DNA of 45,596 nt from positions 1 through 45,596 of the forward strand of contig SHYL01000005.1 in NCBI GenBank assembly GCA_009692825.1, read 5' to 3'. The notes below the pieces were generated by a model. That model did not search any database. It was not told where the DNA came from and saw only the letters and a list, made by a program, of their open reading frames with translations. How positions within the stretch are numbered: the first letter of the stretch is position 1; each line of letters begins with the position of its first letter. Positions 9,548 through 18,926 of this stretch are shown here, piece by piece. The DNA comes from Dehalococcoidia bacterium. GTDB taxonomy: Bacteria; Chloroflexota; Dehalococcoidia; SHYB01; SHYL01. The translations under genes and the position numbers were made by a program.

Positions 9548-10012
9548 TTAGCGTCTATTCCAGCGTCTCATTTGCGTGCGCCATCCATCTCGTAAGCCAT
9601 TCCTGAGATAAAATTCGTGAGCTTCTGTATTGCTCTTTTCTACTTCCAGGTCAATCGATCTTATCCCCAGCTCATCACATTTACCGAATAGGAATTGTAA
9701 TGCCGCTGTCCCTATTCCTTGCCTGCGCATCCCTTTTCTCACATATAGCTCATCTAGGAGCACGGTGTATCCGCCAAACTCTATGCTGTAACCGTAGGTC
9801 ATGATCATGTAGCCTGCGACTGCACTGCTCATCTGGAAGACCCAGGCATGCCCAAGCGATGTGTTGGCAAGCAGGTGCTCAAGCGCCTTGCTTGAGCGTT
9901 CCTTGTTGAACGGATAGCCCTCTTCTTCGTAAAAAACGGCCATCAGGCTATAAATCTCGTCGAGATGCTGCGCCTGCATCGGGACAAATTCTGGCTTAGC
10001 TGAAGTTGTCAT
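9548..10012 (-). CDS. GNAT family N-acetyltransferase
   Basis: LYVRKGMRRQGIGTAALQFL acetyl-CoA loop; DLEVEKSNTEAHEFYLRNGL. Confidence 0.92.
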   Translation of the reverse strand: MTTSAKPEFVPMQAQHLDEIYSLMAVFYEEEGYPFNKERSSKALEHLLANTSLGHAWVFQMSSAVAGYMIMTYGYSIEFGGYTVLLDELYVRKGMRRQGIGTAALQFLFGKCDELGIRSIDLEVEKSNTEAHEFYLRNGLRDGWRTQMRRWNRR

Positions 10013-10016
10013 ATAC

Positions 10017-10094
10017 TCATGCCTGAGAGTCCAACAGAGTTTACATCAGCAGCCCGCCCGAAACTAGAGACGATGTAGGGCAGGCATGATTTTT
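10017..10094. promoter_or_regulatory. Candidate structured RNA element / attenuator upstream of ribE
   Basis: Perfect 9-bp closing stem TCATGCCTG/CAGGCATGA followed by TTTTT; nested TACATC/GATGTA; competing GCCCGCCC/GGGCAGGC. Confidence 0.45.
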
Positions 10095-10138
10095 GGCGAT
10101 ACCAGCTCTGTGTGTTACAGTGACAATAGGGTAGGAAT

Positions 10139-10783
10139 ATGTTTACAGGAATAATTGAAGAAACAGGGAAGACCATCTCAATCGGAAGTGGAAAACTCAG
10201 CGTGGAGGCAGATCGAGTTTTAGAAGGTCTGGCTTTAGGCGATAGCGTGGCAATTAATGGCGCTTGTCTTACCGTGACGAGTATCAAGCGTAAAGAATTG
10301 ACCTTTAACATGGTGCCGGAAACATTGAAGCGGACGAGCCTAGGCTCGTTGAAAAAAGGCTCGATTATTAATTTAGAGCGCGCCTTGCAACCCACAAGCC
10401 GTATGGGTGGACATATGGTGCAGGGACATGTTGAGGGCGTAGTCGTACTCACGGACGTTGAGCTGCAGAAGCTTGGAAAGAAGCTCTGGTTTAAGCCCTC
10501 CGCTAAGCTTATGAGATATATTGTTGAGAAGGGCTTTGTTTGCCTGGATGGGATCAGTCTTACAGTTGTGGACTGCCGTAAGGATGAGTTCTCCGTAGCG
10601 CTGATACCATATACACTTAAGAATACGAATCTGGGCTCCAAAAATTTGGGCGATAAGATTAATATCGAAACAGATATCTTTGCCAGGTATGTTGAAAAAC
10701 TCAATGGTAAGAATAAATCAGGAGTAACCTGGAAACTTCTTGAAAATCATGGTTTTATTGAACGACCTAGCAGAGGACGGTAA
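10139..10783 (+). CDS. ribE: Riboflavin synthase, alpha subunit
   Basis: MFTGIIEETGKTISI, GDSVAINGACLTVTS, duplicated lumazine-binding domain pattern. Confidence 0.95.
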   Translation: MFTGIIEETGKTISIGSGKLSVEADRVLEGLALGDSVAINGACLTVTSIKRKELTFNMVPETLKRTSLGSLKKGSIINLERALQPTSRMGGHMVQGHVEGVVVLTDVELQKLGKKLWFKPSAKLMRYIVEKGFVCLDGISLTVVDCRKDEFSVALIPYTLKNTNLGSKNLGDKINIETDIFARYVEKLNGKNKSGVTWKLLENHGFIERPSRGR

Positions 10784-10785
10784 AT

Positions 10786-11988
10786 ATGCCGCTTTCAACC
10801 ATCGAACAAGGGCTTGAGGACCTCAAGCAAGGCAAGCTCATCATTATTGTTGACGATGAGGACCGTGAGAATGAGGGTGACCTCGCAGTACTCGCGGATA
10901 AGGTAACGCCTGAACATATCAGCTTTATGGCCAAGCACGGCAGGGGACTGATATGCATGCCTGTCATGGGTAAGAGGCTGGACGAACTCCTAATCCCGCT
11001 AATGGTCCAGGATAACACTGCCCGTAATAACACGGCCTTCACAGTATCGGTTGAAGCGAAACAGAACACTACAACCGGAATTTCTGCTTATGACCGTGCT
11101 GCGACAGTCAAGGAGATAATAGACCCCAAAACTCGTCCGGAAGACCTTCTGCGCCCAGGACACCTGTTCCCGATACGCGCTCGCGAAGGCGGCGTTCTTG
11201 TGAGGGCAGGGCAGACTGAGGCGATGGTAGACATGGCGAGACTTTCAGGAATGTACCCGGCTGGTGTGATTTGCGAAATCATGAAGGACGACGGTACGAT
11301 GGCCAGAATGCCAGACCTTGAAATAATGGCAAAAGAGTTCGGGCTGAAAATTGTTAGTGTTGCTGACCTGATCGCTTATAGGCGAAGGCATGAGAAGCTT
11401 GTTGAGCGAGTGACCCAGGCAAAGCTTCCGACTGATTACGGTGATTTTACAGCTATCGTTTACAGGAGTGCCACCGATCCTGAACCTCACGTTGCGCTTG
11501 TGAAAGGCGACATCAGCGGAAATGAACCTGTGCTTGTGCGGGTACATAGCGAATGTCTCACGGGGGACGTGTTGCATAGCCTGAGATGTGATTGCGGTGA
11601 ACAGCTTGCCCAGGCCATGGCGGCTATCGCCAAAGAAGGTAGAGGCATCCTACTGTACATGCGCCAGGAAGGGCGCGGCATGGGATTAGCCAGTAAGATC
11701 ATGGCCTACGCTCTTCAGGATAAGGGTATGGATACCGTCGAAGCGAATGTCGCGCTTGGATTCGCCCCGGACCTAAGAGAGTATGGCATCGGCGCCCAAA
11801 TATTAGTGGACCTTGGTGTAAGGAACATGAAGCTCCTTACCAACAACCCTAAAAAGGTAGTTGGTATTGAGGCACACGGCTTAAAGGTAGTCGAGCAAGT
11901 TCCTATCCAGGTCGTTGCAAACGTCTACAACAAGCGATATCTGCAGACCAAGCGCGATAAGATGGGCCACCTCATAGAAGGTAACTGA
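10786..11988 (+). CDS. ribBA: Bifunctional DHBP synthase / GTP cyclohydrolase II
   Basis: IIIVDDEDRENEGDL; VRVHSECLTGDVLHSLRCDCGEQL; MRQEGRGMGL. Confidence 0.96.
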   Translation: MPLSTIEQGLEDLKQGKLIIIVDDEDRENEGDLAVLADKVTPEHISFMAKHGRGLICMPVMGKRLDELLIPLMVQDNTARNNTAFTVSVEAKQNTTTGISAYDRAATVKEIIDPKTRPEDLLRPGHLFPIRAREGGVLVRAGQTEAMVDMARLSGMYPAGVICEIMKDDGTMARMPDLEIMAKEFGLKIVSVADLIAYRRRHEKLVERVTQAKLPTDYGDFTAIVYRSATDPEPHVALVKGDISGNEPVLVRVHSECLTGDVLHSLRCDCGEQLAQAMAAIAKEGRGILLYMRQEGRGMGLASKIMAYALQDKGMDTVEANVALGFAPDLREYGIGAQILVDLGVRNMKLLTNNPKKVVGIEAHGLKVVEQVPIQVVANVYNKRYLQTKRDKMGHLIEGN

Positions 11989-11989
11989 G

Positions 11990-12703
11990 CTACACCATCG
12001 TTAGGATGACAGCTGAAAAGTTCTCCTCTTTCTTAGCTACAAGAAAGACTCGCTGAATAGCTTGGTCAGGTTCCGCAGTCAGAATAATCGCAAGCTCATC
12101 ATTGCTTATAAGGCTGGCCAATGAATGGGAAGCTAGCAGCACAATATCGCCATCCTGCATTTCATGTCTTTGAAGGTTTATATGGACATTGCCTGACGCT
12201 CCTATAGCGTCATCAATATCTATGACTCCACCATTAGTGGTTGAGGGCGTCACTCTACGGATCGTCTCTCCGCTGTATATGTACGCAAGGCTCGGGCCAG
12301 CCTGAGCTATATAAAGTTCAGTACCTGTTAGCGCTGCGCAGCTTATCCCTACCCGTGGAGTTTCGTTACGGTCATGTCCTGCGCCTAGCTTTAGTAATTG
12401 ACTGTTTGTGGCGTTTAGTACCGAGGTTAGTGCCGCAGTTACCGAAGGGCCGCCGCGTTTGAACTCACCTTCGATATTTCTTATCACTTCGCCTGTTATC
12501 GGCTCAGGGTCTTTTGTATTAAAAGCATCTGCTATCGCATATAAAAAGCTTCTCTTAGCGGGGCCTGAATTTTTGAACATTCCTATCGATGAGCTTTTCT
12601 CCTGGGCAACGCCGTTGACGATATGAAATTGAGCGGTCCATGGGGTGGCCAAATCATTCCTCCAAACAAATATCACGGGCTTTGTAACTGATGATAACAC
12701 CAA
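11990..12703 (-). CDS. Hypothetical protein, possibly divergent PP2C-like phosphatase fold
   Basis: GISCAALTGTELYIAQAGPSLAYIYSGETIRRVTP and MQDGDIVLLASHSLASLI resemble PP2C core strands; canonical metal motifs not clear. Confidence 0.5.
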   Translation of the reverse strand: MVLSSVTKPVIFVWRNDLATPWTAQFHIVNGVAQEKSSSIGMFKNSGPAKRSFLYAIADAFNTKDPEPITGEVIRNIEGEFKRGGPSVTAALTSVLNATNSQLLKLGAGHDRNETPRVGISCAALTGTELYIAQAGPSLAYIYSGETIRRVTPSTTNGGVIDIDDAIGASGNVHINLQRHEMQDGDIVLLASHSLASLISNDELAIILTAEPDQAIQRVFLVAKKEENFSAVILTMV

Positions 12704-12743
12704 ACGTCAACCGCTACCGAAAGAAAGGTTTTGTATTTATGGC

Positions 12744-13229
12744 ATGTTATTCTTTTACGCTGTAATGCTATTTAGAGTTATTCTTGGTATACATCTGACT
12801 GCGATTGCCGCCTGGCTGGGCGGGATGTTGTTCTTTTTGCTTGTTTTAAGACCGGCATCAAAAAAAATGATCTATCCGGAAATTTCGAGAGGAATCGGGC
12901 GCATCTTCCAGGAAGTATCGGAAATCTCCCTGTGGGTTATTATTGGGTCAGGTCTTCTTCTTTCGCTAAATAGGCTGCTGCTTGCAAATATACAAGCGTC
13001 ATATCTGGTAGTACTTGTCGTCAAAGTAGGGCTGGTTGTTTGGATAGTGCTTATTGCCATGAATGTGTGGGGTAGGGTTTCTAGGGCCAGGCCAGCAAGT
13101 GAGATCAAACCTTCGATTGCGAATCGCATATTACGCGTGGTGTGGTCTACCAATACCCAGCTTATTCTGGCAGTCGTCGTGATATTCCTAGCAGAGATAT
13201 TGCGAGTAATCTACAACAGAAGTCTTTGA
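12744..13229 (+). CDS. CopD-like integral membrane protein
   Basis: Four hydrophobic segments; RVILGIHLTAIAAWLGGMLFFLLVLRP; start uncertain (ORF extends to 12645). Confidence 0.65.
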   Translation: MLFFYAVMLFRVILGIHLTAIAAWLGGMLFFLLVLRPASKKMIYPEISRGIGRIFQEVSEISLWVIIGSGLLLSLNRLLLANIQASYLVVLVVKVGLVVWIVLIAMNVWGRVSRARPASEIKPSIANRILRVVWSTNTQLILAVVVIFLAEILRVIYNRSL

Positions 13230-13239
13230 TTTTGGCTCA

Positions 13240-13276
13240 AAATGAAATGAGGCTGATTATCAGCCTCATTTCATTT
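13240..13276. terminator. Bidirectional intrinsic-terminator-like hairpin
   Basis: AAATGAAATGAGGCTGAT-T-ATCAGCCTCATTTCATTT perfect inverted repeat between convergent genes. Confidence 0.8.
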
Positions 13277-13291
13277 ACCAGACTTAATAAC

Positions 13292-15241
13292 TTAAGCAGG
13301 TTGTATTTCAGGATTCTTCTTCGGTACCGGTGGTGCGGCAGGATGTTTTGCCTGAGGCGTTTGCACCACGGTGGCAGGAGAAGCTGGAGTGGTAATTACT
13401 AGGTCTGGAAGCGCTTCTCCCCGGAATAATATCTCCAGATCTTCACCGTCCAGTGTTTCCCTTTGCATGAGGGCTTTGCTAAATCTGTGCAGAGTTTCCT
13501 TGTTTTCCGTTAGGATTCGCTGAGCTTGGTCATCTGCTGAATGAATGATACGCCTTATCTCAGCGTCGATCTCTTCGGCAATCTTTTCGCTGTAATCGCG
13601 CTGCTCACTTATCTCGCGTCCCAGGAAAACCATCCCTTCTTTGCGGCCGAACGTGCGTGGGCCAAGCGTTTCACTCATGCCGTACTCCGTAATCATGCTG
13701 CGTGCCATACGGGTAGCCTTGTCGAGGTCGTCGCTGGCGCCTGTAGTTGCCTCATTGAATGTCACAATTTCAGACGCTCTACCGCCAAGCGACACTGTAA
13801 TTCTGGCTTTGAACTGTTTCTCTGAATATAGCGATCTGTCCTCGGTTGGAAGCATCATCGTATAGCCGCCCATCATGCCGCGGGCCACTATCGTTACTTT
13901 ATGGACAGAATCTGCGCCCTCATTCCTGAGCGAATACGCCACAAGAGCGTGTCCAGCTTCATGGTAGGCTTTGATTTCCTTTTCGCGCTGGCTTGTGATG
14001 CGGCTCTTGCGCTCCGGTCCGGCTATGATTCTGTCAATCGCCTCTTCCATCTCAGGCATACCAATAGCCTTCTTGTTTCGGCGTGCAGCGAGCAGTGCCG
14101 CTTCGTTAACCAAGTTTGCCAGATCAGCTCCGCTGAATCCAGGGGTCTGCTTGGCAAGAGTCTCCAGGTTTATATCGGATTCCAGCGGCTTGCCTTTAGC
14201 GTGAACTTTCAGTATGTCTACTCTGCCCCGGATGTCTGGGCCGTCTAGCACGACACGGCGGTCAAATCGTCCGGGACGGAGTAAAGCTGGGTCCAGGATG
14301 TCGGGCCGGTTGGTTGCGGCAAGTACGATTACGTTGGTCGAGCTCTCAAAGCCGTCCATTTCTACGAGCATCTGATTGAGGGTCTGCTCTCGCTCGTCAT
14401 GGCCGCCGCCGAGTCCGGCGCCTCTGTGCCTGCCTACCGCATCGATTTCATCAACAAAAACGATACACGGTGCATTACGCTTGGCTTGTTCAAATAAATC
14501 GCGCACGCGGGATGCGCCAACACCTACAAACATCTCTACGAATTCAGAACCACTTATAGAGAAGAACGGTACCCCGGCTTCACCAGCAACAGCCCTGCTT
14601 AATAGAGTTTTGCCGGTCCCGGGAGGGCCAACAAGCAATACTCCGCGCGGAATCCTGGCACCTATCGCGGAAAACTTTTCCGGATACTTCAGAAACTCCA
14701 CGACTTCCTGGAGTTCCTGTTTGGCTTCGTCTACACCTGCCACATCAGCGAATGTAACGTTCTGTTTGCTGGCAACGAACATGCGAGCCTTACTTCTAGC
14801 AAAGTTCATCGCCTGGCTGTTCGTGCCCTGTGCCTGTCTCATGATGAAGAAGATGAGGCCCAGGAAGAAAATCAGAGGTAAAAAGTTGATTAGTATGCTA
14901 AATACAGTGCTCCATGAGCTGGCTACCTTGACCTCCACCGTCACAGCACCGGCAGCTTCAGGGCTAACCCCGGCATTAACCAACGTTGCGTATATGCTTA
15001 CTCCCGACTCTTTCTTGGAGCGTACTGTCTCCCCGCTTTTAAGAAAGACTTTCAAATCGTCTTTGTCAACCACTATCTTCTGGACTTGGTTCTTTTGTAC
15101 ATCGGCTATGACTTCACTTATTTTGACCAAAGTCTCTTTGGAATAAGGTTTAAAAACGGTTACGAATATGGCTATTAAAGCCATCGATATGAGTAAATAG
15201 ATGATTCCCTGGCGGATTGTTTTTTGTTTCATTTTATCCAA
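13292..15241 (-). CDS. ftsH: ATP-dependent zinc metalloprotease FtsH
   Basis: [21 protein letters not shown] second region of homology, HEAGH zinc motif. Confidence 0.98.
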   Translation of the reverse strand: MDKMKQKTIRQGIIYLLISMALIAIFVTVFKPYSKETLVKISEVIADVQKNQVQKIVVDKDDLKVFLKSGETVRSKKESGVSIYATLVNAGVSPEAAGAVTVEVKVASSWSTVFSILINFLPLIFFLGLIFFIMRQAQGTNSQAMNFARSKARMFVASKQNVTFADVAGVDEAKQELQEVVEFLKYPEKFSAIGARIPRGVLLVGPPGTGKTLLSRAVAGEAGVPFFSISGSEFVEMFVGVGASRVRDLFEQAKRNAPCIVFVDEIDAVGRHRGAGLGGGHDEREQTLNQMLVEMDGFESSTNVIVLAATNRPDILDPALLRPGRFDRRVVLDGPDIRGRVDILKVHAKGKPLESDINLETLAKQTPGFSGADLANLVNEAALLAARRNKKAIGMPEMEEAIDRIIAGPERKSRITSQREKEIKAYHEAGHALVAYSLRNEGADSVHKVTIVARGMMGGYTMMLPTEDRSLYSEKQFKARITVSLGGRASEIVTFNEATTGASDDLDKATRMARSMITEYGMSETLGPRTFGRKEGMVFLGREISEQRDYSEKIAEEIDAEIRRIIHSADDQAQRILTENKETLHRFSKALMQRETLDGEDLEILFRGEALPDLVITTPASPATVVQTPQAKHPAAPPVPKKNPEIQPA

Positions 15242-15469
15242 CTTAATAGCGCTTGAGTTCTAACGAGACCGTAAAAGAAATTATAACAAACGTAGGCTTG
15301 CTTTACGTATGCTGAAGCCTAGTTCTTATAACGGCTACCGAGTGCCTTTATCCTTTATAACGTTAAGGTCCCTACTTATTTAATCATTAGTAATTACAGA
15401 TTTATTTGTTCCTTCGGATTTCTTGAAAAACTACTACAATATTGATAACCAAAAGCAACGGAGGAAAAC

Positions 15470-16267
15470 TTGAACAGTAAAACCTTAGTTGAAACCGCAA
15501 GCGAATACCTTCAGGAGCACAAGACAAAGAAGGGCGAGGCTACCTCAGCCCAGGAGTTGAACCGTTTTGTGCGGTGGTATGGCGGTAATAACCGTGCGGC
15601 CGCGCTTACACCGTTGGATATAGAAAAGTATGTTGAGTACTCCTCACGGTCCACGGGTGACCTGTCAGCAAAAATGGCGCCTGTTAAGAATTTCCTGAAC
15701 CATCTTCACGAGTCAGGAATGACTCAGCAAAAATTAGCCGTTCATCTTAAGTACAAGCGCAGCGGTAGCAAGTCATCAGGCCCGCGCAAGGGTGCTAAGG
15801 GTGTTAACTACTTGACCAAGGAAGGTCATGAGAAACTTAAGGCTGAGCATGAAGAGCTTGTTAAGCAGCGCATCGACGTAGCGGACGACCTTAAGAAAGC
15901 TATGGCTGATAAAGACTTCAGAGAGAACGCCCCCTTAGATGCTGCTCGTGACAGGCAGGCGCACCTTGAGGCTCGCATCCGTGAGCTGGAAGTGATATTG
16001 AAAAGGGCAGAAGTAATGACCGACAACGGGAAAAATGCCACAGGTCGTGTCAGGCTTGGAAGCCGCGTATCTATAAAGGACCTTAGCGATAATGAAACGG
16101 TAGCCTATACATTGGTAAGCTCCTCTGAGGCTAACCTGCGTGAATCAAGGATTTCGGTAGATTCTCCGATAGGGAGCGCTATATATGACAAGCGCGCAGG
16201 TGAGCATATAGAAGTAAAAGCACCGGCTGGGATTCAGCGCTACGTAATTGAAAAGGTACAACCTTAG
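15470..16267 (+). CDS. greA: Recombinase-like SAM (core-binding) domain fused to GreA transcript cleavage factor
   Basis: TTG start after GGAGG; aa ~1-95 resemble tyrosine recombinase N-terminal domain (EYLQEHK...LTPLDIEKYVEYSS...APVKNFLNHLHESGM); aa ~105-265 GreA coiled-coil (DKDFRENAPLDAARDRQ) plus C-terminal domain (RVRLGSRVSIKDL...ISVDSPIGSAI). Confidence 0.85.
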   Translation: MNSKTLVETASEYLQEHKTKKGEATSAQELNRFVRWYGGNNRAAALTPLDIEKYVEYSSRSTGDLSAKMAPVKNFLNHLHESGMTQQKLAVHLKYKRSGSKSSGPRKGAKGVNYLTKEGHEKLKAEHEELVKQRIDVADDLKKAMADKDFRENAPLDAARDRQAHLEARIRELEVILKRAEVMTDNGKNATGRVRLGSRVSIKDLSDNETVAYTLVSSSEANLRESRISVDSPIGSAIYDKRAGEHIEVKAPAGIQRYVIEKVQP

Positions 16268-16400
16268 CTGAAATCTTCCAATTAATTCGGCTCAGGAGAA
16301 TTTGATCCTAACTATTTTTTGTTGCTATAGTTTTGCACTTGGCATTTTTCGATCCGAAAAGTGTTCGTCAGGTGATGCTTGAGCAAGGTCAGGTTTTTTA

Positions 16401-17750
16401 ATGAGCCATAATCCACAAGCTATTCCAGCCTCAACAAGCGCAAAATCTTCCAGAAAAGGCTGGATTCTTCTATTTTTAGCTATAACACTGACTCTTCCAG
16501 GGCTCTACCTTAGGCTTGCTGAGACGCTTGAAAATCCATTACCGCCTGCCACAGCAAGCGCACTTCTGCTTGGACTCACAATGGTCGGTGCCGCATTTTT
16601 GTTGGCATGGGCATCGGATGTTGCCCAGCTAGACGTCTCTAGGTCATTTGCCTTCGCTGTTCTTGCGGTAGTAGCTGTATTGCCGGAATATGCGGTAGAC
16701 GCCTCGTTTGCTTACCGCGCTGCCAGTGACCCGATACAAGGCGAGTATGCGATAGCAAATATGACTGGAGCAAATCGTCTTCTCATAGGCATAGCGTGGC
16801 CTTTGATTCTTGGTCTTTTCTGGTTAGCGACTAATCGACGTAAATCAGGCTTTGAGATGGCGCGCACTAACACGATGGAGCTTGGATTCCTGGCGATGGC
16901 AAGCCTATTTGTTATTGTCATCGTGGTCAAGGGGATGATATTTCATTCGCCCGGATTTTTTGGCCGAATCGATTTAATAGATGCCGGAACGCTCGTTTCG
17001 ATATATGTGGTTTATCTCCTGGCTAGTGCACGCCAGCCGCAGGAAGAACCTCATCTTTTTGGTCCTGCCGCGGCTATTGCCTCTTTAGGTAAATCGAAAC
17101 GCCGTATTGGTGTGGTTGCTTTATTTTTGTTCTCCGGTACCGTAATCCTCCTTTCTGCAGATCCGTTTGCACAGAACCTTGTGAAAACAGGCGAAGCGTT
17201 TAATATCCCGCCTTTCGTTTTGGTTCAATGGCTAGCGCCAATAGCGTCAGAAGCGCCAGAAGTAGTCGTTGCGTCGATATTTGCATTGCGTAATGCCCCG
17301 CTTATAGCGCTGACGCTGCTGATTTCCTCTGAAGTCAACCAGTTCACACTTCTTATTGGTACGCTTCCCGTGGTCTACAGCGTTGGGTTGGGCAGGCCTG
17401 GAGCTCTCCCATTTGGCGAACTTCAGGTTACGGAGATATTCTTAACTGCAGCCCAATCGATTTTTGCAATCGTGTTATTGTCGAATCTTAAGTTTTCTCA
17501 TAGGGGTGCGTGGGCGCTCTTTATTTTGTTTGCTGCCCAGCTGTCGCTATCTGAAGTTAAGCATTCGCATCAGGTATTTGGTGCCGCATACATTGTGCTT
17601 GCAGCGATATTGCTTCTTACAAACATCGACCGATTGAAGGGTAGTTTTATGCTGTTACCGGCAACTCTTAAGGAATTTCTCAGTCCAAAGGTCATGGTGA
17701 TCACAGGGGCGCTGATTGGTACTGGGGTCCTTTTAACTCTGCTTTATTAG
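16401..17750 (+). CDS. Sodium/calcium exchanger (CaCA) family-like membrane protein
   Basis: Duplicated alpha-repeat-like motifs PEYAVDASFAYRA and SEAPEVVVASIFALRN in an ~11-TM protein. Confidence 0.8.
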   Translation: MSHNPQAIPASTSAKSSRKGWILLFLAITLTLPGLYLRLAETLENPLPPATASALLLGLTMVGAAFLLAWASDVAQLDVSRSFAFAVLAVVAVLPEYAVDASFAYRAASDPIQGEYAIANMTGANRLLIGIAWPLILGLFWLATNRRKSGFEMARTNTMELGFLAMASLFVIVIVVKGMIFHSPGFFGRIDLIDAGTLVSIYVVYLLASARQPQEEPHLFGPAAAIASLGKSKRRIGVVALFLFSGTVILLSADPFAQNLVKTGEAFNIPPFVLVQWLAPIASEAPEVVVASIFALRNAPLIALTLLISSEVNQFTLLIGTLPVVYSVGLGRPGALPFGELQVTEIFLTAAQSIFAIVLLSNLKFSHRGAWALFILFAAQLSLSEVKHSHQVFGAAYIVLAAILLLTNIDRLKGSFMLLPATLKEFLSPKVMVITGALIGTGVLLTLLY

Positions 17751-17763
17751 GCTTAAGTTGCAG

Positions 17764-18750
17764 CTATTTGGCAGTGAATGTGCCGCTTTTGCCGCCCGAC
17801 TTACGTGCCAGATGGATTTCTCCGACAATCATTCGCCGATCGATCGCCTTACACATATCGTAAACCGTAAGCGCTGCGACAGAAACAGCCGTAAGCGCTT
17901 CCATCTCTACGCCCGTTTTATCCGTTGTGCGTACCGTTGAGGAAATATTGAGGGATGGGGGAGATTCTGCAAAATCGATTTCCACACTTATGTGAGTGAT
18001 TGCAAGCGGGTGGCACATCGGGATTAGTTCTGCTGTTTTCTTAGCAGCCATAATGCCAGCTATGCGTGCAACGGTAATAACGTCCCCCTTTTCTATCCTG
18101 CCGCCTCTTATAGCGTCAAGGGTCGTCTTTTCCATAGTTATGCGTCCTCTGGCGGTGGCTTCGCGCATAGTGGACTGCTTTTCGGAAACGTCGACCATTT
18201 GCGCCTTCCCCTGCTCGTCGATATGGGAAAGCTTGTGGGATTGGTTGCTGTTTCCTACAGGTGTCATGTAATTCACATTTCTAGTCAGGGAGTGTTGGGA
18301 TGCTCCGGGCAATGTAAAGCTGGTTTGGATTGCGGAATCTTCCTGTGATGAATTTACCTTGGAATAGGCTGCAGCCTGGGAGACTGCAACGCTATCTGCT
18401 TCCTCGTTTAACACATGTCCATTATGCCCGCGTATCCATTCCCAGCTTATGTTCCTATCGGCAACTACAGAATCCAGTTTTTTCCAGAGGTCTTTGTTTG
18501 CCTGGCGTTTCCAACCTTTAGTCATTGTGTTAACCAGGTATTGGCTGTCAGTATGAACCTGTACCGGAGCACCAGGCTGGACAACCTCGAGCCCCTTAAT
18601 AGCTGCCGTTACTTCCATGCGATTGTTCGTGGTTGACCTTTCACCACCCTGTAACACAGTTTTCCCGCCGTCCTCTGTATGTAGGATTGCAGCCCAACCC
18701 CCTGGCCCTGGGTTGCCCTGACAAGCTCCGTCTGTGTAAATGTGAATCAT
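17764..18750 (-). CDS. RNase HI - MoaC (cyclic pyranopterin monophosphate synthase) fusion protein
   Basis: One uninterrupted 328-aa ORF: N-term MIHIYTDGACQGNPGPGGWAAIL, TTNNRMEVTAAI, HTDSQYL, NEEADSVA; C-term LSHIDEQGKAQMVDVSEK, ELIPMCHPLAITH, TDKTGVEMEALTAVSVAALTVYDMCKAIDR. Confidence 0.93.
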   Translation of the reverse strand: MIHIYTDGACQGNPGPGGWAAILHTEDGGKTVLQGGERSTTNNRMEVTAAIKGLEVVQPGAPVQVHTDSQYLVNTMTKGWKRQANKDLWKKLDSVVADRNISWEWIRGHNGHVLNEEADSVAVSQAAAYSKVNSSQEDSAIQTSFTLPGASQHSLTRNVNYMTPVGNSNQSHKLSHIDEQGKAQMVDVSEKQSTMREATARGRITMEKTTLDAIRGGRIEKGDVITVARIAGIMAAKKTAELIPMCHPLAITHISVEIDFAESPPSLNISSTVRTTDKTGVEMEALTAVSVAALTVYDMCKAIDRRMIVGEIHLARKSGGKSGTFTAK

Positions 18751-18820
18751 GCTAATGCCTCGCCATTACTCTAACAGCGTTAAAAGTATGAGTCAAAGTA
18801 TTACTACAGGTCTCCTATGG

Positions 18821-18841
18821 TCTAGGTGTATAATCTAGACG
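18821..18841. promoter_or_regulatory. Inverted repeat enclosing a -10-like TATAAT upstream of the APC permease
   Basis: GTCTAG-GTGTATAAT-CTAGAC. Confidence 0.45.
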
Positions 18842-18908
18842 CTTGACGCTGGAGAGATTAAACGAAAACAAAATTTACTAGATTAAGCAACTTACACGTA
18901 TTTAATTC

Positions 18909-18926
18909 CTCGACCGTAAGGTCGAG
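18909..18926 (+). promoter_or_regulatory. Hairpin in permease leader
   Basis: CTCGACC-GTAA-GGTCGAG perfect 7-bp stem. Confidence 0.5.

Noticed and set aside
10017-10089. tRNA gene (73-nt span with complementary ends)
   Set aside because: No TTCRA T-loop, no D-arm or anticodon-arm consensus on either strand; kept as a structured element instead.
10017-10138. Canonical FMN riboswitch upstream of ribE
   Set aside because: The conserved RFN core (GGGGCAGGGUGAAAUUCCC-like) is not present.
10009-10704. 231-aa minus-strand ORF
   Set aside because: Antisense shadow of ribE; low-complexity Ser/Thr-rich translation.
14376-15146. 256-aa plus-strand ORF
   Set aside because: Antisense to ftsH, whose reading frame is unmistakable; Ser/Pro/Thr-rich shadow translation.
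15293-15321. TAGGCTT...AAGCCTA hairpin between ftsH and the GreA fusion
   Set aside because: 7-bp inverted repeat with 15-nt loop and no further context; may be a regulatory site but unsupported alone.
16346-16360. TTTTCG-ATC-CGAAAA small palindrome upstream of the exchanger
   Set aside because: Short, A/T-rich; expected by chance at this scale.
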